A stretch of 64,000 nt of DNA from Helopsaltes ochotensis. Taxonomy: Eukaryota > Chordata > Aves > Passeriformes > Locustellidae. The notes beneath the pieces were generated by a model. It made no database searches, had not been told where the DNA came from, and saw only the letters and a list, made by a program, of their open reading frames with translations. The DNA lies in the NCBI GenBank assembly GCA_013400155.1, contig VXBM01001572.1, forward strand, positions 87,410-151,409, given 5' to 3'. Shown one piece after another: positions 33,939-44,053 of this stretch (positions are counted from its first letter, which is position 1; each line of letters begins with the position of its first letter). Made by a program: the position numbers and the translations under genes.

Positions 33939-33999
33939 TACTGGATAAGGTCACTCTTGAAAGGGGAAAGTTCTAAAACTGAAGTGTATTCCAGAACAG
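33939..33999 (+). repeat. 61-bp duplicated segment, copy A
   Basis: TACTGGATAAGGTCACTCTT through GTATTCCAGAACAG recurs at 35274-35334 with three mismatches. Copy A has no obvious flanking duplication. Confidence 0.8.
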
Positions 34000-35256
34000 G
34001 CTTGTTTGTACCTTGACAAGCGAGAACCCAGCAATATTCTAGCCAAAACTGTAGCTGGTTTTGTGTTTATCTCAAAGATAACATGCAAAAGAAATGCCAG
34101 GACTTTTTAAAAGTTACTTATTTCAAGGAAATGGTCTTCAGTGCCTGTCCTTGTGAGGAATATTCAGTCTTCTGCTGAATAATCCCAGAGATTCTCAAAT
34201 TAATTAGCATCTTCCAGCAGTAGAGCTCATGTGTGATTTTAATAAATCCTTAACAAGAAGATAGGTTTTCCTGCAGAGCCTGCTAATTACAGGGTCTATA
34301 AATATCCCAAAAGCAGCTCCCTGTTACCCAAGGATTTCAACTCAGTCCTGACCAGAGGCAAACCATACTGTGACATTTCAGAGCTTTTAACATAACCTGC
34401 ATGAAATGAGGGGGCTTTTGTCAGTCTGGCTGAAGACACCAGACATCAATCACCTCTTACTGCTGAACCTGGAGCACCTCTCCCATAAGCAGCAGGGGAA
34501 TGTTAATGTTTCCTCCAGCCCTGTGTGCTACACATGGCCTGGGCAGCACCAGGGGCTGGAATGCTCCTTGTCAGGGCTCCAGCTGCTCCAGAAGTGAAGT
34601 CTTTAAGGCTCTGAGTCTGGTTCACAGGAGGTTTTGTTTTGAGGTGTTATTTTTACTTCAGCTGTGACAGCCTTCTAATTAAAGACAGCGCTAAGTGTCT
34701 GCAGCATACAGGGTGAGAGGCTGGAGAACACTCTGTTTTCTGCATTAAGAACGGTTTCATCTCTCAGAAATGCAATCATTCCACTCTCCAAGTGGTGAAG
34801 TGGCATTTCCCATAGCTGTTCATACCACCTTTAAAATGCTCTTGGAATGACTTAACAGCACAAGACACATAGAGGTGCCACAGCCACAGCATATTAACCA
34901 ATTTTCTGGAAACCACTGATTTTCAAAACCAACTTTAAAAAGGAGAGGCCCACGATCTTGGCAAAGAACATTTTGTAACAGGGACATTTGTCAGACAGGA
35001 CACCATTTAAATATAGCACAGCCCTAATGCACAAAGCTCTCCACAGCTTTACAGTTATCAATAAACAAACCCAGCTTCCCCCTTGCTCGGCCAGCACAAG
35101 GAAACAGAAATCATTAGACTGGTTCCACTTCAGTCTCTTGAGCACAGCATCCCCAGCTGACCTCCTCTAACCCAGCTGTTTATCACTCCTTGGGCCTGAC
35201 AGCAAACCTGCACGTGAACACAGCTCCTTGCATCAAATCCACTCACTCTGGTCTGG

Positions 35257-35351
35257 CTGAGAGCCACCCTGGCTACTGGATAAGGTCACTCTCGAAAGGG
35301 GAAAGTTCTAAAATTGAAGTGTATTCCAGGACAGTCTTTCTGAGAGCCACC
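35257..35351 (+). repeat. 61-bp duplicated segment, copy B, between 12-bp direct repeats
   Basis: Copy B (35274-35334) lies between two perfect copies of CTGAGAGCCACC at 35257-35268 and 35340-35351. That arrangement looks like an insertion with a target-site duplication. Confidence 0.75.
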
Positions 35352-36690
35352 TTCCACCCCAGAGCACCGGGAGCAGTGACAGAGCTGTCACAGCGCCCTT
35401 CCCACCCCACCCAGCCCGTCCCACCACGGCCTCACCCCGAGCCTGAGCTGGGGCAGGGGCAGATGCTCCAGCCCCATTACTGGATGTGAAACAGGACAGA
35501 ATGCTGGGAAGGAGAAAGCTGCTCTCCCACGTGCCCAAGAAATGCTCCTGATCAATATTGTTCTCCATTAGTGCAGCATCCCAATCGATGGCTTCGACCT
35601 CGCTCCAAGGGAGCTCTGAAACCGCTGGGCAGCACAGCTGAGTGCAGAGATCAGCAGCATTTCGAGTAAAAGCTAAAAACCTGCCTGTCCCAAATGGCTC
35701 AAACATTAGCTCATTTACACGTGCTTAGGATGGATCTCAGCAAAGCCTGCATATGGGCAAAACCTTATGGTTTTTAGGTGCTTTACATTAAAGCTGAGCC
35801 ACTTCTCAAATACACCTGAATCGTCTGATTTGCACATGACTGAATAATCTTATGATTTTTCGTATTTGTAACTTGGTCAGTCTGAAAGGAAAAAGAAAAA
35901 TTAGATCCTATAGAAAAAGGCCAGGTTGTGCTCATATAAATGAGAGAAACTTCATGGATTTAAGAAATCAAATTTTAACAGCAAACCAAAACCTGAGATT
36001 TTAATAATCTCTATTTATTTTTTATTCCTTAGTTGGATTCCTTTCCCAACACAGGCAGAAAAGTCCTTTTTCCCAAAACCCCTGTCAGTTTAAAGGCCTT
36101 TGCCATGTACACGTCCATCTCCTGAGCCTGTATCATCCTCTGCCATCTGACCAAGGGCTTCTCGGCAAGCATTAGACTACAGGGAAGTCTGCGAGTGCCT
36201 GCTGGAACATTTCTGTCAATGGATTAGGGAACTCATTCACAACCACCAACTGCCACAGCAGATAACATTCCAGACAGACGGAAGCTTTTCTGTGGGTAGA
36301 GATTATGTAACACCACGGTTTTTAATCCACTTGCCCAGAGGAAGAAGAAATGAGCTCACTTTCACAGAGGTTAAAGCCACCTTATTCTGTTTTTCTCCGT
36401 TGTTTGTTCCAGTCGTGCTGAACTACCCGATGATACTGAGCACATGAACTGAGGCACTTGGAAAATCCACCCTGTTCATCTCCAGTCCATCCAGAAACTC
36501 TGCTGCTGCTGCTGCTACCAGTTTCTCTCTTCCTGATTTTTCCCTACTCACATCTTTTGTGGACCTCTCACTCCAATTCATCTGAGTTACCAGAATAACT
36601 GGAGAACTGCAGTCATTCAGTTATAAAACAGGCACCACTTAGAGAAAAATTGTTGCCCTGATTTTCAGCCTTCTGATGTGTTTTTGTTTC

Positions 36691-36931
36691 TGTAACGGAG
36701 TTTCTCATGCACTTAATGTAAACAATCACTGTTGACATTCTTTCATGAAAGAGGAGAGAGCTGATGGACTATTGGTCTGACCAGTGTGTTGGAGAGGTGG
36801 CAGCTTCACCCTCCAATCCATGGTCACCTTTGGAATTCTATAAAATGTCATAAGATGTAAATAAAAGGCCTTTTTCTTTCCGGCACGACTCAGCGTGTGG
36901 GTGCAGTTCTTTCCCGTCTCCTATCTCCACA
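36691..36931 (+). mobile_element. solo LTR-like element, copy 2
   Basis: Second copy of the element at 26228-26465, in the same orientation 10.3 kb away. It begins TGTAACGGAG and ends CTCCACA, fitting TG...CA termini, with a TATA-like TTCTATAAAA and AATAAA at 36860-36865. The copies differ by many substitutions and small gaps, and the DNA between them has no retroviral frames, so two solo LTRs are likelier than one provirus. Confidence 0.65.
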
Positions 36932-39900
36932 AAAAATAATGTGAATGGTTATTAAAGTGAACATATTGCTCAAACTGGGGCAGATGCTTAATCCTGACAG
37001 TTTACAGGACATCCAGGGGCATCACGTGGACTCACAGATTCACTTCAGGAAACGTGCCCAGCTGCCATCCCAGCACAGAGAGCCACAGGGTTGGGCTCCA
37101 AGGGACTCAGCTCTGCTTTCCAGTCCAGGAATTACATTTATTGAAAACCCCTCTTTTATTAAACGTGACCTTATTATTTACGTCTTCCTCATCTGTTTTG
37201 CAAAGCTACGTAGCCAAAACTTTGCCTACCAACCATGTGGCAGCAGCAATCATTAACTGTTACACACACTTCTCACTGCTGTCACGAGGGTCAGTCCTCC
37301 TGTTTTTATGGCTGCCAAGCTCTGCTTCCTCTTGAAAACTTCCTGATTCAATGGACTAAACTCTGACCCCCAACACGGGTCAGGGACGTAGCACTGTTTT
37401 ATGGGAGCTGGTTGGGAAACGCATTCATTTCCCAGTTCTTGGAACACAGGCTGCTGCCACTGAAAGCAGGACTGACTAATGCACTCTAATCTAGACTATT
37501 TGTCCTCAAATTGCCGAGGACACAGAGCTGTCTTCTCATTTCTCTATCTGTAATCTATGTCCATCACCTCTTTTTTATTGCTTCTTTTGGCTGTTTCTGT
37601 ATTGAATCTCAGACAGCTTTTTATTCTTGCAGTAAAAAGCTGAGTAACTCTCAGTCACTCTGACAGTGCAATACATATGACTGTTACATTTTATAGTTCA
37701 CAAGGGTATTTCTCTATTTGTGTGTTCAGCAGCAAAACCAAAGCAATGGCTGAACATTCCTGCTCCCAGGAGCAATCCATGGATTAACACCATTTTTAAT
37801 AGCTGTGTGTAACACATTTGAGGTTGTTCTGAGGGCAACAAGAAAAAAAACAATCACAAATTGCAGAAGAAATTACTGAATGTTGAGCTTCAGCAACTAC
37901 AGCCCATGTTCAGTGCCGCTTCCAAGACTAACAGACATTGATTTTCCTTCTCAATTTCAGGCCTATGCTTATGGACCAGCTGCCCTTCAAAAGTCCTTAG
38001 TCCTCTTTTGTGCTCCAAAAAAGTGGATCCAAAGTCCACAGGGGCCAGCCTGAAGTCTCTGCTGAGGCTGGAGGACACATTGTGACTGCAAATTAGAACT
38101 GGAGCAAGACACAGGAGGAGAAATGGTCATGAAAACTCATGGAATAACACAGGGAAGGTTCCAGGACTTTAGCAGCTGTAATTATTGCCCTGTAACACTC
38201 CCAAAACACCTCCCCTCCCTGGATTACAAGTCCCAACTTCTCTGCACTGTCATGGCTCACAACATTGAGGCTGTTCAGTGAACAATTCACACGGCAAGGC
38301 CATCCAAAATTGTACCAACCTTGGCAAAGATGGTCCAGCAGTGCTACCCGACTGTCATGTTGGTGGAATCGAAGGGGACACAGGGATCAGAAACCTGAAA
38401 TCAGAGTGGCTTTCATCAGCAGCCTGGCCAGGTCTCCCCAAAAACCAGATACTGCAATCACACTGTTTCCACAAAAATGTTAATGACAACCAGTTGGTAA
38501 TTTCTAAACTTTATGGTAGCTCTGGTTATGCTATTTATGAATAAAGTGAAGAAAAAAAAGCTGATGGCTCCCGTTCTTTTACATTTTCCCCCACAGAAAA
38601 GGTGTTATTGTGCTGCTTGTCTGGACGTGGTTTAAATTAGTCAGTAACGCACCGATCCTCTGGCTAAATTCACTTTTTATTAAGAAACTCATTTAAAAAT
38701 CAGTAGATCCTTTAGACAGCTCAAGTGACCTTTATCAGCAGGCACCAACTCAGCATTTTTCTTGTAAAGAGCTCATTATCCACACACTCCTCTGGGATCT
38801 CCAAGCAGAACACAGCAGTTCGAGTCCATCCCAAGCTGAAGCTTTCAGGAGACTCACTTTGCATTTATTAGGCAGGATTTGACTTTCTAGAAGGAGGAAG
38901 AGTTCCTGACAGTGGCTTTGGCAAGCACAGGGACCAAAGGGAGAGCACACAGGTGCTATTTCAGGAGTGCTGCAAGGCTCCTTCCCCCAGTTCTTTGGCT
39001 GCTGAGTTGGCCTTTCATTGTGCAGTGACTTTCCAAACAGACTCTGCAACTCTGTGCTGCAATTATTAATCCAGTCCCACTGCCTGGTCAATGTCCCTGG
39101 GTGATCACAGCTTTTGGCAGAGGGGGACAAAGGTGCTGTTAACTACAGCACTGGAACCTTACAGCAAAGTCATTTCACAGGGTCAAATGTTATTTACTTT
39201 TCTCTACACCCAAATTTTCTACTTATGGGTTTTCAGGTGTTTAAGTAGAATTAATAGCAAGATTTTTAAACAATATTATACTTAGATTCTCCTGACTGCA
39301 CTGCCACACAGTGAACTGAACACTTGGCTGCCTGTCATGGGCACACGGAATGAGTTCGAGATGAGGTCGAGTGACAAACACATCCTGGCATGGCCCAAAC
39401 TCGGGGCTGAAGGCATCAAGTAATAAAATGAGATGATGATTCTTACTTCTCATGACCTGTGAAGACAGACTGACTCACCACACAAAAAATGTTACAATAT
39501 CCTGAACAGAAAACTCCGAGCAAGTGGTTATGAAACCCCTTGGATTCTGAGAAGGCAGGACTGAGCAAGCCAAAACATGAAGGTACTTCAAAGGGACTGA
39601 GGTAGGATCAGATTTATGATCAAATCAGCTGATGTAAGAGAGTTTCTCAAGTCTGATGGTTAAAAATACTTTGAGGATGCAAATATTGATTACTGGTGTG
39701 CAGAGCTCAGGTAAGGCCACCTCTGGAGCACAGGAAAACAAACTTACAAAACTGTGTAACTTGGAGTGATTTTGTACTGGACACATCCAACAACCCTAGA
39801 CGGATCTTAGGTGATACATTTCTGTTAGCACAACAGAAATGATGAGGCTTCTGGAATTACTACCTTATCTGGCACTTCAAGAACACTCAAAACCTTTCCA

Positions 39901-41067
39901 GAAAACAAACAACCCCAAGAAAACCCCATATTCATTTTCTCTGCCTGTGGGTACATGCACTTTTGAGCATCAAACAGCTCAAATGACTTTGCTACTTGGT
40001 TCTCACCACTGTTAAGAAGGAGAAAAATAACCAGCTTGGTTCTTTCATTTACAACTTCTTCCAGCTGCCCCTGCAGCCTGACAAAGCTCACTGAACTCCA
40101 CTCATCTATAGAGAGTAACTACAAAACAGAAAGCTCCCCCAAAATAAAATGATGTCATGAACTCCTACCAGAAAGATCACTCCTTTCAAGCCCAAATCAA
40201 GCACAAAACCCATCCCCTTTAATTCTGGCAGCAGAAGACAGTATCAAAAGATAGCAAAAAAGCATTTCATGTGCTGCAAATTAGCCTGTCCTGAAACAAA
40301 CACCAACAAATCAGCACATGCCTATTTCCACGACAGCAGAACTTACTCTAACCTGTCCTAATGTGCTTTAAGATAAGCTGAACTAAGTCTAGACACAGTC
40401 CTCTGCACAGGCTGCCCTTGGTTTACATAAACTGCTGCATTCAGCCATAAGATCAGAACATGGATGTTATTATGGGAAATAAAGACAATTGTTGTACAGG
40501 CTGCTTGGCAGAAGAGCACTTGTTAGTGACGTAAATACAGAGTTATGCTATAAACACAGTATTTATTTCAACAACAGGTGACTGCTTCCCTAAAAGGAAT
40601 AATAATAAAGGCACATGGAAATCCAGTTTGGAGAATAATAAGCAAGCAGCTTTGCCTACACACTAACCCACAGTTCCTGACCCAAATAATTCACTGTTTT
40701 GATGCTCAGATCACTGAAAACACTTCTGAGAACTGAGGTATTTATAACCCTCAAAGCCAGGTGACTGTGAGCAGTGCAGCCTCAGAGCCCCTGCACAGGG
40801 TAAACCAGGACACACCAGAACAGGGAAAGCTCAGCCTTCCTGCTGATTCCCAGACACAACTTCCTGCCACTGAGCTGTTTGTGACTGCTGCTAATGCCAG
40901 CAGGAGGGATTGGGACTGAGGTGAGGACAAGGCTCTCACAGGGACCATGGGAGAACTTTCTGCCCTAAAGTCATAATCTACAGCTACAACACGATTTGGG
41001 TTGCAGCAATCCTGGCAAAACAATTCAAAACACTCTCCCTATAGAGGTTCTCAGCCTCCCAGGTTTA

Positions 41068-41885
41068 CAGAATCCCAGAATGGTTTGGGTGGGAAGAGAC
41101 CTTAAAGCTCTTCCTGTTCCACCCCCTGCCCTGGGCAGAGACTGATTCCTCTGTCCCAGGTTGTTCCAAGCCCCATCCAGCTTGGCCTTGGACACTTCCA
41201 GGGATCCAGGGGCAGCCACAGCTGCTCTGGGTACCCTGTGCCAGGGCCAGCCCACCCTCACAGGGAAGGATTTTTTCCAAATATCCCATCTAAATCTACT
41301 GTCAGGGTGAAGCCCTTCCCGCTTGCCCTGTCACTCCAGGCCCTTGTAAACACTTTCTCTCCATCTTTCTGCAGGTTCCCTTCAGCTCCTGATGTAACAG
41401 TCACTCCAAACCTTCTCTTTTCCAGCCTGAACAATCCCAAACCTCAGCCTTTCCTCACAGCAGAGCTGCTCCATCCCTTCGATCATCCTGGTGGTCTCCT
41501 CCAACAGCTTCATGTCCTTCCTGTGCTGTACCCCAGGGCTGGAGGCAGCTCTGCAGGTGGAATCTCACCTGAGTAGGGCAGAGGGGGAGGATCCCCCCCT
41601 CAAATGCTGCCCACACCGGGGGATCAGCCCGGGGCTCAGGGGGTCCTGGTCCAATGCACGTGACCAGGGCATGTCCAAGCAACTCATGCCCAAATCCTTC
41701 TCCCAGGGCTGTTCTCCAGCTCTTCATTCCCAGCCTGGATTGATACTGGGGGTTGATCTGACCCTGCTGCTGGACCTTGGTCTTATTAAACCTCATACCC
41801 AAGACTGTTTGTGTTATTATCATCCCTTCCCTGAAGAGCCTCAGGTCACTGACATGGCAGTACAGAGCAGGATCACAGCTGACAG
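41068..41885 (-). mobile_element. CR1 LINE fragment, the longest in the window
   Basis: Reverse-oriented CR1 of about 0.8 kb starting CAGAATCCCAGAATGGTTTG and running through CTCCATCCCTTCGATCATCC and CTGGACCTTGGTCTTATTAA. The encoded reverse-transcriptase end is not intact. Lies about 1 kb from the KCTD20 promoter exon. Confidence 0.9.
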
Positions 41886-42930
41886 AAAAATGTGCCTATG
41901 AGCTGAGGTGGGCTGAGGTCTCACCCATTTAGGGGAAAACGCCTTAGAAACTCCTGCTCCTTTCAATGCACAGTGGGGCCAGAAGGAAGGAAGGAAAAGG
42001 AAGGTTAACTCAAGCCTAAAAAACATGTTTAAGAAGATCATTGCACCAGCCTACAGCCCCAGAATATGCGTAGGAGGGTGGTGTGTGACCAAGCAGCACC
42101 CCAAGGGGAAGCTGGTTCCATTCTGGGCACAGCAGCAGCCTCCCCACAGCACACTGGGCACAGTCCTGGCCTCACACACAGCCCAGGAAAAGGGGAACGT
42201 GTCAGGGACACGAGGATGCAGTGCTGACCTAGGGATAACAGTCCCCCTGCCAAACACAGAGTGTAGGAAACACTCCAAAGACCCCCTTTGCAAGTAAACA
42301 CTGGAAAGCTGGCAGCACCCCCATCCCCACAGATGCCCCGTCACTGCTGTCCCAGACAAGGTGCAGACAAGGTGCTGCCCCCAAACACCCTCAGAGCAGC
42401 CCCTAAGCCCCTCCAAAGCACATTCACAACAACAGAGTCCCCTGTGACCCCCAGACACCCCCTCAGCCCACTCCAGTATTTCCTCTGTGACGCCCAGACA
42501 CTCCCTCTGCCCCACATCCCCTGTGATGACCAGGCACCCCCCCAGCCCCCTCATCCCTGTCCTCTGACCCTCTCTTCCATGTCCCCTGTGATCCCCAGAT
42601 ACCACCCGAGCCCCCTCCAAAGCCCATTCACAACAACGGAGACCCCGTGACCCCCAGCGAGCCCCTCAGCCCCCTCCCCTACGGTTCCTGTGACCCCCAG
42701 GCCCCTCTCGGCCCCGCACCCTCCTCTATGCCCGCTGGGCCGGGAAAGCCCCCCCCCATCACCCCTTTTTCCGGACACATAGCGCACTGCGGGCGCCCCC
42801 AGACCTGTAACCACTCTCAAAGCACAAAGAGGACGGAGAAGAACCCCAGGAGCTCAGAAGACAGAAGGAAAGGGCCCTCAAAGCCCCGCAGGATCCCAAC
42901 CCACCCCCCGCCGTTCCAGGCCTCACTCAC

Positions 42931-43080
42931 CGCGTCCCCGCCGCGGCCGCTCCCTCAGGCGGGCGGTGGGCGGAGCCTTGCCGCTGAGCCCCCGCCCCCC
43001 GCCCACGCCGCTACGTGATTGGAACAGCTCCGTGATTGACTTCCCCTATTAGCCAATGGGGACGGAGAGAGCGGGAGGGG
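42931..43080 (-). promoter_or_regulatory. KCTD20: probable KCTD20 non-coding exon 1 and promoter
   Basis: On the minus strand a GC-rich segment ends in a strong donor, CGCG|GTGAGT, with the GT at 42930-42929, which would be the end of a 5'-untranslated exon spliced to the acceptor at 21893. Upstream lie a minus-strand CCAAT box (ATTGG at 43018-43022) and a plus-strand CCAAT (43053-43057), with GC-box-like CCGCCCCCC runs. No TATA box is seen, as expected for a CpG-island promoter. The link to KCTD20 is inferred from orientation, position and the donor; the transcription start is not known. Confidence 0.55.
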
Positions 43081-43129
43081 GCGGGGCATGAGGGGTCGGC
43101 GCCCGCGGGGAGCGGAGCCCTCCCAGTGC

Positions 43130-43570
43130 AGCCCCGTCTCCTCCCAGTCCGTGCCAGTGCCCCCCAGTGGTTCCCAGAGCCCTTCTAGTGCCCCTCTTGT
43201 TCCTAAAAGTACTTTTCTTGTCCCTCCCAGTCCCATCCAATCCTGTCCTAGCGCCTCCCAGTCTATCCCAGTGCCCTTTTTGTCCGTAAAAGTGCCTCAC
43301 AGTCCTCCCCACTTCTGTCCAATCCCTCTCAAATCCCATCAAATCCCTTCCAAGTTTATACCAGTCACTCCCAGCTCATCCCAGTCTATCCCAGTGCCCT
43401 CCAAGTCTATTCCAGTCGCTCCCAGTTCATCCCAGTCTATCCCATTACCCCCCCCAGGCGCTCCCACTCCCCTCCCAGTGCCCCTTTTCTTGGTAAAAGT
43501 GTACTTTTTGCCCCTCCCAGTCCCCTCAAAGCCCACCCAATCCCCTCCCAGTCCCTCCCAGTTACCCGCA
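43130..43570. repeat. degenerate CCCAGT-rich minisatellite
   Basis: About 440 bp of imperfect repetition built on TCCCAGT and CCCAGTGCCC words, with interspersed longer words such as TCATCCCAGTCTATCCCAGTG (one base changed between copies) and AAAAGTGCCTC/AAAAGTGTACTT. The period is irregular. It sits between the KCTD20 and ETV7 CpG blocks. Strongly strand-asymmetric: almost no G-runs on the plus strand, so the minus strand is G-rich. Confidence 0.75.
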
Positions 43571-44053
43571 GAACCCCACCACGTGTGTGTCTCCACACCA
43601 CAGGGTGCGTACAGTGCAGGTGGGCACTCTCCAGGTGTGCTCCCACCTCCCGTGCTCCGGCGCCGGGGCGCAGCTTTCCCCCTTTCCCCCGGCCCCGCCC
43701 GCGGCAGCGCTGCCCCGGCCGAGCAAAAGGATGAACTCCGGTACCGGAGCTGCTCCCGGCGTGTCCCGGGATCCCTCCGTGCTCGGGCCCCGGGAGAAGG
43801 AGGCTTCCCGGTGCCGTCGCGGTGCCGGGCGGAGCGGGGCGAGCCGCGGGGTCACGGCCCCGCCAGGGGCGGGGGGAGCACGACCCGGCCCCGGGCGCTG
43901 CCCCCGGCGCTCTCCGGCCTCCCGGGGCTCCGGCTCGTTTCGATTTCGTTTTTGGCGAGGATCGCTCCGCAGCGGCCGCGGGGACGGGAGCCGAGCGCTC
44001 TGGACACCGCGGCAGCGCCGGGCTCCGGCTCGCAGCGCCCACGGCCCCCGGCC

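Larger units (their letters stand above)
21894..42930 (-). other. KCTD20: KCTD20 first intron, repeat-rich, no recognised gene
   Basis: About 21 kb between the first coding exon and the probable promoter exon. It holds CR1 pieces (23.57, 24.52, 27.99, 29.03 and 41.07 kb), a tRNA-derived SINE (24.19 kb), LTR pieces (26.23, 27.85 and 36.69 kb), an A24 tract (33835-33858), an AT-rich patch (32.39-32.46 kb) and a duplicated 61-bp segment (33.94 and 35.27 kb). Local CpG-richer patches lie at about 27.74-27.85, 31.22-31.38 and 33.05-33.30 kb. I read the short open frames on both strands and recognise no protein in them. Additional untranslated KCTD20 exons could be present but cannot be called. Confidence 0.6.

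Noticed and set aside
36501..36516. Short (TGC)5 run
   Set aside because: Too short to be of note and non-coding.
26466..36690. A complete endogenous provirus between the two LTR copies
   Set aside because: No gag, pol or env frames, the LTRs are clearly diverged, and other repeats fill the interval.
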